The notes: generated by a model from the letters alone, not told the origin. A stretch of 64,000 nucleotides of DNA from Acidimicrobiaceae bacterium (GCA_027355725.1 DAIEHI010000053.1:1-64000); one strand, 5' to 3'. Shown: positions 43,041-51,568, counted from the first letter of the stretch. Numbers and translations are program-made.

Positions 43041-43943
43041 TTACCCGTTGGCCATCGTGGCGCGAAGATCGTTGATCACGTCATCGAGTGAGGTCATCAG
43101 TGCTATAGAGGGCTCCCAGCCGGTCTCTTCGTGCAGTTTGTCGAAGTTACCGCGCATCACTGGTATCTCAACGGGCCTGAGCAGGTCGGGGTCGACGACG
43201 AGCTCGACCTCGGGAGCGATCTGTGAGCGAAGACGTTGGGCGATGTCGCTGAGCGAGGAATCGACCCCGGACGCGATGTTGTAGACCTCGCCGGCTCGTC
43301 CGTAGAGCGAGAGCAAACGGTAGGCGCGAACGACGTCGCGCACGTCACTGAAGTCGCGACGTGTCGACAAGTCCCCGACGGGTATCGAGGTTGCGTTGTT
43401 TGCGCGCGCTTCGAGTAGTCGACTCACCAAGGCGGGTACCACGAACTTGGTGGATTGTCCCGGACCGAGGTGATTGAAGGGGCGCGCGATGATCACGCGC
43501 TGACCCCTCGCTCGCCACGCCTCGTGAGCGAAGTGTTCGGCCTCTAACTTGCTCGACGAGTACGGATTCGCCGGCGCAGTTCGAAACGACTCTCGAAGCG
43601 GCAGATCCGACTCGCGAACGACTCCATAGACGTCTGAGGTGCTCACGAGGATCGTCAGCGCGTCGGGGCAGTCCTCGTGGGCCGCGTCGAGGACGTTCTT
43701 CGTGCCGAGCACATTCACTCGAGTGAACCCCACCGGATCGTTCCACGAGTCGCCGACGTGGGTGAGCGCGGCCAGGTGATAGATCACTTCGGGCTGACTG
43801 GCGCGAAGGACGCGCTGCACGTCGAGCGCACTGGTCACGTCGCACTCCTTGTCGACGCTCGTCACCTCGTCGCCGCTTGAGCTGAGATGACGCTCGAGAT
43901 GCTTGCCAACGAATCCGCCGGCGCCGGTGATGAGTGCGCGCAT
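43041..43943 (-). CDS. rmd: GDP-sugar SDR (GDP-6-deoxymannose/talose reductase type)
   Basis: 300 residues, extended SDR. The cofactor motif GAGGFVGKHL is at the N-terminus. The catalytic triad is present: Ser in LVSTSDVYGV, Tyr and Lys in NPYSSSKLEAEHF. The RPFNHLGPGQSTKFVVPAL motif is typical of GDP-mannose-modifying enzymes such as Rmd, which reduce GDP-4-keto-6-deoxymannose. A dTDP- or UDP-sugar epimerase is possible. It is the last gene of the glycan operon, 3 bp after the GT4 gene. No GDP-mannose 4,6-dehydratase gene is seen in the window. Confidence 0.75.
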   Translation of the reverse strand: MRALITGAGGFVGKHLERHLSSSGDEVTSVDKECDVTSALDVQRVLRASQPEVIYHLAALTHVGDSWNDPVGFTRVNVLGTKNVLDAAHEDCPDALTILVSTSDVYGVVRESDLPLRESFRTAPANPYSSSKLEAEHFAHEAWRARGQRVIIARPFNHLGPGQSTKFVVPALVSRLLEARANNATSIPVGDLSTRRDFSDVRDVVRAYRLLSLYGRAGEVYNIASGVDSSLSDIAQRLRSQIAPEVELVVDPDLLRPVEIPVMRGNFDKLHEETGWEPSIALMTSLDDVINDLRATMANG

Positions 43944-43946
43944 TGT

Positions 43947-45065
43947 CTACTCCTGACCTCGGGCGAGCCTGTAGGCCCCCAGATGCTTCTCGAGCGACGC
44001 CCCCCAGGTGAAGAGCTCGGCGCGGCGGCGCGCGTTCTTCGAGCGCTCGACGCGTTCGAACTCTGCCATGGTGAGTGCGTCACTGAGTACGCTCGCCAGC
44101 TCTTCACTGTCTCCAATACCCGCGAACAGCGCGGCGTCTCCCGCCACCTCTTGCATCACCGTGTCACGCGACGTGACAACACTCGCCCCACACGCGAGCG
44201 CCTCGAGGACCGGCAGCCCGAAACCCTCACCGCGCGACGGGTACGCCACGACGCTCGCGCGACGCATCAGGGCAGGCAGGGCCGCGTCATCGACGAAACC
44301 GACCCGACGGATACGAGAGGAGAATTCGTGGGCCTCGATGCGCGAAGAGAGCTCGTGCATCCCCCACCCGGCCTGACCCGCTATGCACAACTGCACCGCC
44401 GGATCTCGCGAGCCAATGTCGCGAAACGCGTCCAGAAGGACATCGAGTCCCTTGCGAGGCTCGACCGTGCCGACGAACAAGATGTACGGGACCTGCGCCA
44501 TGCCCACTCTCGCCAGCACTGCATCGTCATCTCGCTCGACGGGCGAGAAGCGTTCGAGGTCGACGCCGTGGGGCGCTACGACGACGGGTGCGTGCGTTGG
44601 CACGACCTGGTCGAGCAGCGACGCCGTGAGGTCGCTGACACAGATCAGTACGTCTGCGTGCGCGGCCGCGTAGCGGATGGCGCGTCGAAAGAACTGGACC
44701 TTGGTGCGTTCGTGCCACTCGGGGTTCGTGAAGAAGGTGAGGTCGTGCACGGTGACGACCACTGGCACCGTGGCGCGATGGGGCATGGTGTAGTGCGGCG
44801 CGTGCCAGACGTCGACGCCCCGCGCACTCGCCGACGCCCCCATACGCCACGCTTCGTAGATCAAGCGCGGCACTCTCGCGTTTGGAACGAGCGGCACCAC
44901 GTGCGCCTCGGGTGACCACTCGGTCCATCGTCGAGCGTCGCTGCGTCTCGTGACGAGGGTCGTCTCTACGCCGAGCGCCGGGAGTCGACGCGCGATCTCA
45001 ACGACGTAGCGACCCGCCCCTGCAACCTGGGGCGGGACCGCTGACACGTCGAGGCCGAGTCTCAC
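43947..45065 (-). CDS. Family 4 glycosyltransferase
   Basis: 372 residues from GTG 45065, with GTGA overlapping the stop of the preceding GT4 gene. The N-terminal Rossmann lobe (RLGLDVSAVPPQVAGAGRYV) binds acceptor; the C-terminal lobe has ILFVGTVEPRKGLDVLLDAF and the EX7E motif in PSRGEGFGLPVLEALACG. It is a retaining, nucleotide-sugar-dependent enzyme, often a mannosyl- or rhamnosyltransferase. It is part of the operon running from the serine hydrolase gene to the GDP-sugar SDR. Confidence 0.9.
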   Translation of the reverse strand: MRLGLDVSAVPPQVAGAGRYVVEIARRLPALGVETTLVTRRSDARRWTEWSPEAHVVPLVPNARVPRLIYEAWRMGASASARGVDVWHAPHYTMPHRATVPVVVTVHDLTFFTNPEWHERTKVQFFRRAIRYAAAHADVLICVSDLTASLLDQVVPTHAPVVVAPHGVDLERFSPVERDDDAVLARVGMAQVPYILFVGTVEPRKGLDVLLDAFRDIGSRDPAVQLCIAGQAGWGMHELSSRIEAHEFSSRIRRVGFVDDAALPALMRRASVVAYPSRGEGFGLPVLEALACGASVVTSRDTVMQEVAGDAALFAGIGDSEELASVLSDALTMAEFERVERSKNARRRAELFTWGASLEKHLGAYRLARGQE

Positions 45066-46138
45066 TGCCAGCCCGCCATGTGGTCAAGAGCCGCGTTTCG
45101 CCACGTGAGCGCTGCGACTGATTGGCGACGCGCTTGTCTCGCTGGCTCATCGTCACCGAGAGAGAGTGCGCGCACCAGTCCCTCGGCGATGGCGGTGACG
45201 TCGAGGGGATCGACGTGTACCACGGTCTCGTTCGTGCTCACGCTCGGGGTCGTCGAACTCGCCACCACCCGCGTGCCCGCGTGCAGCGCCTCAACGGGCG
45301 GAAGTCCCCACCCCTCACGTCGCGCCACGTACGCGAACACCGTCGCGTCGCGGTACAAGCCAAGCAAGATTGAGCGAGGCACGTGACCGAGCACCACCGC
45401 GTCGGCGGTGGGGACATCACCCCAGCCCGAGGGTCCCGCGAGCACGAGCGGCCCGAGCTCGGGGTGTTCGAGTCGAGCGGCGCGGTGTGCGTCGATGAGA
45501 CGCTCCAGATTCTTTCGCGGTTCTCGGGTCCCCGCGTAGAAGGTGAACGCCCCACGCACGTCGTGACGCTCGAGCACGTGGGCGACCGAACGGGGGTCTG
45601 CACTCAGATGCGTCTCGTCGTCAGCGCCGAGACGTACGGCGTGGAGACGTTCACGAGCGATTCCCAACTCGACGAGTCGGTCATCGAGCCCGGGTGAGGT
45701 GGTGAAGACCCGAAGGGTCCGCTCACGCGTGATGCGAGCGAGTCGAGCTTCGTGAAACGCAATACCCGATGATGTCGAGGCCTCCGGCTCGTCGCGCCAC
45801 AACAAGTCGTGCATGGCAATGGAGTGCACGGCGCTGCGCGCACCATCAAAGGGCCCCGCCATGGAGGTCGCGTGCACGACCGCGCTCGTTCGCGGCACGC
45901 CGAGCGACCAGTAGGGCCACACTCGAGTGAGCACGCTGAGCGGCACGCGCGTGGAGCGTCGTCGAAGTGGCAACGACGACAACTCGCTCGGCACCGGACC
46001 ACTTGGCGTGAGGGCGACCAAGTCCACGTCGGCGTCGAGTGCCGCGAGCCCGCGCACCAGACCTCGAACGTAGGTGGCGATACCACCGGGTTGGGGACGG
46101 TAGAGCTGATCGACGCTGATGGCTATGGTCCGCTTCAC
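45062..46138 (-). CDS. Family 4 glycosyltransferase
   Basis: 358 residues from GTG 46138, preceded by GAGG; ATG 46159 would overlap the upstream gene by 17 bp. IAISVDQLYRPQPGGIATYV is the acceptor-lobe start, FYAGTREPRKNLERLIDAHR the donor-lobe start, and REGWGLPPVEALHAG holds the EX7E pair. It resembles mannosyltransferases of polysaccharide clusters. It lies between the degenerate GT4 and the other GT4 with overlapping or near-overlapping ends. Confidence 0.9.
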   Translation of the reverse strand: MKRTIAISVDQLYRPQPGGIATYVRGLVRGLAALDADVDLVALTPSGPVPSELSSLPLRRRSTRVPLSVLTRVWPYWSLGVPRTSAVVHATSMAGPFDGARSAVHSIAMHDLLWRDEPEASTSSGIAFHEARLARITRERTLRVFTTSPGLDDRLVELGIARERLHAVRLGADDETHLSADPRSVAHVLERHDVRGAFTFYAGTREPRKNLERLIDAHRAARLEHPELGPLVLAGPSGWGDVPTADAVVLGHVPRSILLGLYRDATVFAYVARREGWGLPPVEALHAGTRVVASSTTPSVSTNETVVHVDPLDVTAIAEGLVRALSLGDDEPARQARRQSVAALTWRNAALDHMAGWQ

Positions 46139-46142
46139 ATTC

Positions 46143-47147
46143 CTAGCCTCGCACGACATCGCGATAGAGCGCGAGGTACGCCTGGGCCGCGGTCGAAGGA
46201 GCGAAGTCGACCGCGCGAGCGCGACCCGCGGCGACCATGATCGAGCGACGAGTGTCGCTTGACCACACGTCGGGCAGTACGCTCAGCACCTCGTCGTCTT
46301 CGAGCGCGAGTGCGGCGGCTCCGCCCAACAACTCGCGGTTGAGGCTCGTGGCCAGGGCAATGGTCGGCACACTCGCCCCGAGCGCCGCGATGGCGAACGA
46401 GGGGAATCTCGCACCGTCTGACATGTGCAGGACCACTCGGGCGCGCCCGAGGGCCGCGCGGGCATCACGGCGCGCGAGCACCTTCACGTTGAGCCCGCTC
46501 GCTCGAATGCGCTGGCCCACCGCGGCACTCGCGACCGCCACCACGCGCGCGTCGCGGCCGTTCACGAACTCGAGGAGTCTTGGCGCGATGGCGAGAAATC
46601 GATCATCGAGGCCGGTGATGTTCACAACGAGGTCCGCTCCATCGGGGGTGTGCGCGAGCAACGGTACCGCCGGCGGGACAACGACAACCTGGCTTCGCTG
46701 TAGGGAGAGTTCGCGCTGCACCTCATGACTAGCGGCGCGACTCGACGCCACGAGGACCGCGCCCCGTGCGACGGCGCGACGCAGTTGGTTGATGCGTTGG
46801 TGCTCGCGAGATTCCCCGCGAAGCGGACGAAGGTCATCGACCGAGATGATGAGGGGAACCCTTGAGGTCGGCGGCGTTGCGAGTCCGGCGACGTGCACCA
46901 CATCAAGCGGGGGCAATTTGAGGTCAATGGCCGACCCGAGGCTTCGACGCCAGAGTGGTGCCCATACTCGGCGAAACCTAATGCGCTGCTCGTCGCGGGA
47001 CGTGGGTGAGCTCTGGGTTCGAAAGCGGATCAGTTCGCATTGCCCGGTGCTGCTGAGGGCGTCGGCGAGGTCGGTCATCGTGTTGTCGAGCGACTCCAAT
47101 GATCCATCGAGGTCGAGCCCGACTCGCACTGTCGTGGGCGCGTTCAC
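46143..47147 (-). CDS. Degenerate GT4-like protein
   Basis: 334 residues from GTG 47147, GTGA overlapping the stop of the serine hydrolase gene. The overall layout resembles the GT4 genes downstream (acceptor lobe TTVRVGLDLDGSLESLDNTM, linker, donor lobe). However, the region corresponding to EX7E reads SDGARFPSFAIAALGASVP, with Ala in place of both acidic residues, and the RKGL-type motif is absent. It may be inactive and serve as a partner or regulator of the adjacent enzymes, or use another mechanism. I cannot name its substrate. Confidence 0.55.
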   Translation of the reverse strand: MNAPTTVRVGLDLDGSLESLDNTMTDLADALSSTGQCELIRFRTQSSPTSRDEQRIRFRRVWAPLWRRSLGSAIDLKLPPLDVVHVAGLATPPTSRVPLIISVDDLRPLRGESREHQRINQLRRAVARGAVLVASSRAASHEVQRELSLQRSQVVVVPPAVPLLAHTPDGADLVVNITGLDDRFLAIAPRLLEFVNGRDARVVAVASAAVGQRIRASGLNVKVLARRDARAALGRARVVLHMSDGARFPSFAIAALGASVPTIALATSLNRELLGGAAALALEDDEVLSVLPDVWSSDTRRSIMVAAGRARAVDFAPSTAAQAYLALYRDVVRG

Positions 47148-47956
47148 GAATTGAGGGCCAGTCGACGCATGGCACTCGTCCACTCGGGCCAGAGCCCTAC
47201 CGCCCACGCCGCGAAGTCCTCGGTACTGGTGGCAACGACACCAATGCCCTCGGTGGCGTTGAGGAGCATCAGCGATCCGCTCTGGCCGAAGTGACCGAAG
47301 CTTTCGGGTGGCCAGTCACCCATCCAGTGAGTCTTGTCTCCGCGAATCTCTGGTCCGAGTCCCCAGGGACAGGGCGAGAATCTCCCGAATCCCGGCACGA
47401 TGCCCGAGAGTTGGGGAGCGTAGGGCGTGATGAAACGATTGCGCGTGTCCTTAGAGATCGCGTCTGGTCTGAGCCAGGCCTCGGCGAGTATCTGCATGTC
47501 AGACGTCGAGCCAACGACACCCGATGAGGGTCGACCCTCCAAGTGCGTCGAGTTCATGCCCAGTGGGGTGAAGACGCGGCCCTCGAGCCACGCACTGGCG
47601 TCGGCTTCTTCGACAATCGCCTCCACCGCGAGGTCGACGCCGTAATTGGAGTAGACCCGCTTGGTCGACACGTCAATGACCGGATCGCCTGCTTCAAGAC
47701 CCAGTCCACTGCTGTGCGACAACAGGTTCGCCAAGGTTGCCCCGTTCGGACCGAGACGTTCGCTCACCTGATGCAGCCCCCAGTCGACCTCGACCGCGAA
47801 GGCGAGCGACACCGCCATCTTGGACACCGACGCCCATCTTCTGACCTCATCGAGTGGACCAGCACTGTCCACGACCTCAACCAACCCTCCGTCAAGACGA
47901 AAAACGACGTACGAAGGGTTGCCCGGCCACCCCGGTACTGACGAATTCGCGCTCAC
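47144..47956 (-). CDS. Small cytosolic serine hydrolase (beta-lactamase fold)
   Basis: 270 residues from GTG 47956. The SxxK nucleophile motif is at 43-46 (ASVSKMAVS), a YxN motif in RVYSNYGVDLA, and an HxG motif in FGHFGQSGSL. At 270 residues it is shorter than most class C-type hydrolases (350-400) and has no signal peptide, so it acts in the cytosol. It may be an esterase. It is the first gene of the glycan operon (4-bp overlap with the next), so it could deacylate a sugar intermediate; this is inference. Confidence 0.75.
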   Translation of the reverse strand: MSANSSVPGWPGNPSYVVFRLDGGLVEVVDSAGPLDEVRRWASVSKMAVSLAFAVEVDWGLHQVSERLGPNGATLANLLSHSSGLGLEAGDPVIDVSTKRVYSNYGVDLAVEAIVEEADASAWLEGRVFTPLGMNSTHLEGRPSSGVVGSTSDMQILAEAWLRPDAISKDTRNRFITPYAPQLSGIVPGFGRFSPCPWGLGPEIRGDKTHWMGDWPPESFGHFGQSGSLMLLNATEGIGVVATSTEDFAAWAVGLWPEWTSAMRRLALNS

Positions 47957-47992
47957 GACATTCGATGTTACCCAAGCGCCTCTAAAGTCCTA

Positions 47993-48910
47993 GTGGTGAT
48001 AACGGTTCTCAGTGGTGGCGTCGGTGCAGCGCGACTCATCCGCGCGCTCAGTCTGGTCATGGACCCGAGCGAGATCACCGGCGTGGTGAATGTGGGTGAC
48101 GACTTGGTCATGCACGGCCTCACGATTTGTCCTGACCTCGACACCATCAGCTACACCCTGGCCGGACTCAACAACGATGAACTCGGCTGGGGTCTCGCCG
48201 GAGAGACGTGGCGGGTGATGGATGAGCTCAGACAACTCGGCGGTGCCGCATGGTTCGCCCTGGGCGACCGTGACCTCGCGACGCACCTCTATCGCACCCA
48301 GCGCATCAATGAAGGCGCGACCAAGACCCAAGTGACCCGAGAACTCTGTGAACACTGGGGCGTTCGCACGCGCCTGTTGCCGGTGACCAATGACACCATC
48401 GCCACCATCTTTGACACCGAGATTGGCCGACTCAGCTTTCAGGAGTATTTCGTGGCCCACCACCACGACGTGGTGGTTCACTCAATCATGGTCCAAGGTG
48501 CGGTGGCGAGCACCGCGACCGATGAGGTGATGGCGGCGCTTGAATCGTGCAGTCGCATCATCATCGCGCCCTCGAATCCGCTCATCTCCATTGACCCGAT
48601 CCTCCAGGTTCGAGGCGTGCGAGAACTCCTCGCGAGCCGACGCGAGGACGTGGTCGCGGTCTCACCCATCATCGACGGCTCCGCGCTGAAGGGCCCCGCC
48701 GACCGTCTCATGCGCGAACTGGGCTACGTCGCCACCGCCATTGGCGTCGCGGACTTCTACCAGGGTCTCATTGGAACCATGGTGATTGATGAAACGGACC
48801 GCAAACTCGCCGGTGAGATCGAATCTCGTGGTATCAAGGTCCACGTGACCACCACCATCATGGCGAACCGTGACGATGCCCGTCGCCTCGCCGGGGTGGT
48901 CTTGGCGTGA
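47993..48910 (+). CDS. cofD: F420 biosynthesis phosphoenolpyruvate/2-phospholactate transferase
   Basis: 305 residues from GTG 47993; the next codon is also GTG. The N-terminus VITVLSGGVGAARLIRALSL and VVNVGDDLVMHGLTICPDLD match CofD (FbiA), as do PSNPLISIDPIL and VVAVSPIIDGSALKGPADRL. In actinomycetes the enzyme joins the guanylyl-activated phosphoenolpyruvate unit to Fo, giving dehydro-F420-0. It diverges from the serine hydrolase gene across only 36 bp and overlaps cofE by 4 bp (GTGA). Confidence 0.93.
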   Translation: MVITVLSGGVGAARLIRALSLVMDPSEITGVVNVGDDLVMHGLTICPDLDTISYTLAGLNNDELGWGLAGETWRVMDELRQLGGAAWFALGDRDLATHLYRTQRINEGATKTQVTRELCEHWGVRTRLLPVTNDTIATIFDTEIGRLSFQEYFVAHHHDVVVHSIMVQGAVASTATDEVMAALESCSRIIIAPSNPLISIDPILQVRGVRELLASRREDVVAVSPIIDGSALKGPADRLMRELGYVATAIGVADFYQGLIGTMVIDETDRKLAGEIESRGIKVHVTTTIMANRDDARRLAGVVLA

Positions 48911-49617
48911 ACGAACTGCGCGTCATACCCATTCTCGGCGTGGGCCCCGTGCAGGCGGGTGACGACCTCGTGTCGCTCCTCTTGTCGGCTCTCGACGATT
49001 CGTCGCTCGAACTGCTCGATCGCGACCTGGTCGTTGTCACGAGCAAGGTCGTCTCTAAGTCCGAGGGACGCGTCGTTGACTTCGATGGCACCGACGAAGA
49101 CAAGCAACGTCTCATCGAATCAGAGTCCAAACGAGTCCTGCGCCGACGTGGACCACTTCGCATCACCGAGACCTATCACGGTTTCATCAACGCCAACGCG
49201 GGCATCGACCTGTCGAATACTGCCGTGGGCACTGCGGTGCTCTTGCCCAAGGACCCGGATCGTTCCGCGCGTCGCCTGCGCGCGGACCTGCGACGACGCC
49301 GCGACGTTGATGTTGGTGTCATCGTCACCGACACCTTTGGTCGTGTGTGGCGACGAGGGGTCACCGATGTCGCACTTGGCTCGGCGGGGATTAAGCCCAT
49401 CTTGGACCTTCGCGGATCAAGTGACGCGAACGGTCGGATACTCGAGGTCACCGAGGTCGCGATCGTTGACGAGATCGCCGGGGCCGCCAATCTGGTACTC
49501 GGTAAGGCCGAAGGCACGCCGTTCGCCCTCGTGCGCGGTCTGGACGAGTCCTATTTCGGAGAAGGCTCAGTTGGTGACGATGTCGTGCGATCCGTCAACG
49601 AGGATCTCTTTCGCTGA
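48907..49617 (+). CDS. cofE: Coenzyme F420 gamma-glutamyl ligase, stand-alone
   Basis: 236 residues from GTG 48907. VIPILGVGPVQAGDDLVSLL, VVTSKVVSKSEGRVVDFDGT, GFINANAGIDLSNTAVGTAV and VIVTDTFGRVWRRGVTDVAL are diagnostic of CofE. It adds glutamates to F420-0. Mycobacterial FbiB carries a C-terminal nitroreductase-like domain that reduces dehydro-F420; that domain is missing here, so another enzyme must supply that step. The last 51 bases overlap the convergent nucleotidyltransferase gene. Confidence 0.93.
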   Translation: MNELRVIPILGVGPVQAGDDLVSLLLSALDDSSLELLDRDLVVVTSKVVSKSEGRVVDFDGTDEDKQRLIESESKRVLRRRGPLRITETYHGFINANAGIDLSNTAVGTAVLLPKDPDRSARRLRADLRRRRDVDVGVIVTDTFGRVWRRGVTDVALGSAGIKPILDLRGSSDANGRILEVTEVAIVDEIAGAANLVLGKAEGTPFALVRGLDESYFGEGSVGDDVVRSVNEDLFR

Positions 49618-50643
49618 AGTGGACTCGGCGAGGCGGACATCGCCCGAGAGGTGCGAGCGAGCCGCCACACGGACGTCAGTACCCACCACGCAGGTGGCAC
49701 CGAGTATCGACGCCGCACCGACGACCGCGCGTTCGCCAATGATCGATGATCGAATCTCGGATCCCGATTCGATGACCGAACCCGGCAACAACACGACATT
49801 CTCGAGAACGACGTCCGCACCGACAACACAATCTCGATCGATCACCGCATTAGAGAGTGAGGCGCTCGGATCAACCTCGCTCGTCGCGTGACGCCAGACG
49901 CCCTGCACGACGTCAGCGATCACGCAACTCTCGTAGCGCCCCCACAGCAGATCAACGTTCGCTCGAAGAAAAGCCTGGGGGGTTCCGGTGTCAATCCAGT
50001 ACCCTTCGTCAGCCATGGCGTACAGAGTGCCGGCGGCGGCGAGCGCGGGAAAGGTGTCGCGTTCCACGCTCACTCGACCGGTCGGTGCGATGCGATCGAG
50101 CACACTCGGCTCGAGGATGTACGTGCCGGCGTTGATCAGATTGGTCGGTGCTTCACCGACGGGCGGCTTCTCGACGAAGGCAATGACTCGACCCTCGGGC
50201 GTCGTCGGCACAACACCGAACCGCGAGGGGTCCTCGACCGGATGCAGGGCAATGGTGGCCTCGGCGCCGTGGTGGCGATGGAACTGGATCAACTTGGAGA
50301 CGTCGAGGTCCGTCAGTACGTCGCCATTCACCACGACGAAAGTGTCGTTGATGTTCGCGTACTGAGCGGCGAATCGAATGGCACCGGCGGTGTCAAGCGG
50401 TTCAGGTTCAACCGCGTAGGAGATGTTCACCCCGCCAATGACCCCGCTCGGATACGCCTCGATGAAGTGGTCGGGTAGGTAGCCGAGCGACAGCACCGCG
50501 TCAGTGACGCCGTGACGCGCCAGCGTCTCGATGACGCACTCGATCATGGGCGTACCCACGAGTGGCAACATCTGCTTCGGCGTCGAGTAGGTCAGCGGTC
50601 GAAGCCGCGTCCCCTCACCGCCGACCAGAATGATCGACTTCAA
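49567..50643 (-). CDS. Sugar-1-phosphate nucleotidyltransferase, probably mannose-1-phosphate guanylyltransferase
   Basis: 358 residues. The nucleotide loop is MKSIILVGGEGTRLRPLTYS with TPKQMLPLVGTPMI. The sugar-binding part includes INDTFVVVNGDVLTDLDVSK, FGVVPTTPEGRVIAFVEKPP and LINAGTYILEPSVL. The C-terminal ~100 residues form hexapeptide repeats of a left-handed beta-helix (IGERAVVGAASILGATCVVG). The actinomycete context (manB, GDP-sugar SDR, cofDE) favours GDP-mannose formation; dTDP- or UDP-glucose synthesis is the alternative. The 3' end overlaps cofE. Confidence 0.85.
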   Translation of the reverse strand: MKSIILVGGEGTRLRPLTYSTPKQMLPLVGTPMIECVIETLARHGVTDAVLSLGYLPDHFIEAYPSGVIGGVNISYAVEPEPLDTAGAIRFAAQYANINDTFVVVNGDVLTDLDVSKLIQFHRHHGAEATIALHPVEDPSRFGVVPTTPEGRVIAFVEKPPVGEAPTNLINAGTYILEPSVLDRIAPTGRVSVERDTFPALAAAGTLYAMADEGYWIDTGTPQAFLRANVDLLWGRYESCVIADVVQGVWRHATSEVDPSASLSNAVIDRDCVVGADVVLENVVLLPGSVIESGSEIRSSIIGERAVVGAASILGATCVVGTDVRVAARSHLSGDVRLAESTSAKEILVDGSHDIVTN

Positions 50644-50645
50644 TA

Positions 50646-51452
50646 TCAGCCCTTAGCGGTGGTCGTGGTCGTAGGCGCCGTCGTGGTCGTCGAGGACGAG
50701 CTTGGCGCGCTCGTTGTCGTGCTCGGGACTGTCGTGGTCGTGGTCGAACCGGTGCCCGACGCTGCGACGGCGACCGCCTGGACCATGGCGTTCGCGGTTG
50801 TCTGGCTCGGCGCCTTAGGCGTCACGCCCGCCGGGTCGAAGGCCATTGTCACGCGAAGTTCCTGGGAGAACTTGATCGACGAGGGATTGGTCGTGATCGT
50901 CGGCTTGGTCTGGCCGAACGATGTCCAGTAGGCGTAGCTGACCTTGCCGGTCTGGCCCTTGTACTGAGAATTCGCGGGGCAGGCGTCACCGTTGCGGTAC
51001 GTGACAACCCCACTGGTCTGGGCACCCTTGGTCGGGATTGCCAACTCACTGGAACTGGCGATCATTCCGGGGTACTCATTGGCGAACTGTGCCAAGGTCG
51101 CGTTGTTACCCGAGTCAGCCGACGAGACGGGGCTGATCTTGATGACATTGTTCGCTTGGACGGTGAGACCACCCTTGAATGTGGGGTCAACCACGAGGCT
51201 CGGCAGTTGCTTGCCACACACTTCAACGGAGAGACCCGCGTACCACGTGGTACCCACCGCGGGCGGCGTGCCCTTGGCAGCGGAGACGGGGTGCTGGTAC
51301 TCGTAACGAGCGAAAACCGTCGCGACCAGTCCCAACACGACGATCACGATGAGGATGCCGTAGTAGTTGCTCGGACGCGTCTTCTTATAGGCCTTACCGC
51401 CTCCCGACGATCCGACCCTGCTTACCCATTTGCCTGCTGCGCTTTTAGCCAC
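50646..51452 (-). CDS. Single-pass membrane protein with Thr/Ser-rich tail
   Basis: About 268 residues from GTG 51452 (VAKSAAGKWVSR). Longer frames would run through the tRNA gene. One membrane segment, YYGILIVIVVLGLVATVFA, follows a basic N-terminus, and the rest is extracytoplasmic. It contains WYAGLSVEVCGKQLPSLVVD and a second Cys in GDACPANSQ. The last 35 residues are a Thr/Ser/Pro/Ala tail, probably a cell-wall stem or O-glycosylation region. I do not recognise a family. Its stop is 2 bp before the nucleotidyltransferase start. Confidence 0.6.
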   Translation of the reverse strand: MAKSAAGKWVSRVGSSGGGKAYKKTRPSNYYGILIVIVVLGLVATVFARYEYQHPVSAAKGTPPAVGTTWYAGLSVEVCGKQLPSLVVDPTFKGGLTVQANNVIKISPVSSADSGNNATLAQFANEYPGMIASSSELAIPTKGAQTSGVVTYRNGDACPANSQYKGQTGKVSYAYWTSFGQTKPTITTNPSSIKFSQELRVTMAFDPAGVTPKAPSQTTANAMVQAVAVAASGTGSTTTTTVPSTTTSAPSSSSTTTTAPTTTTTAKG

Positions 51453-51494
51453 GGGGGCAACGCTACTAAAGAATTGCACCCTACTGACACTGCG

Positions 51495-51568
51495 TAGGGG
51501 CGAAGGGACTCGAACCCTCACTGGAGGCGGTTTAAGCGCCCTGCCTCTGCCAATTGGGCTACGCCCCC
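51495..51568 (-). tRNA. tRNA with anticodon UAA (leucine) on a class I body
   Basis: The 74-nt minus-strand cloverleaf is complete: acceptor GGGGGCG/CGCCCCT with a G-U end pair, D-arm with GCC/GGC, anticodon stem GGGCG/CGCCT with loop CTTAAAC, a variable region of only 5 nt (CCAGT), and T-arm GAGGG-TTCGAGT-CCCTT. The discriminator is A and the next bases are CGC, so CCA is not encoded. The anticodon TAA (plus-strand complement 51532-51534) reads UUA leucine, but bacterial tRNA-Leu normally has a long variable arm. A73 fits leucyl-tRNA synthetase, and the loop sequence matches that of bldA-type tRNA-Leu. Confidence 0.8.

Noticed and set aside
50512..50931. Plus-strand frame with a Val-rich repeat
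   Set aside because: It is the complement of the Thr codons in the Thr/Ser-rich tail of the minus-strand membrane protein.
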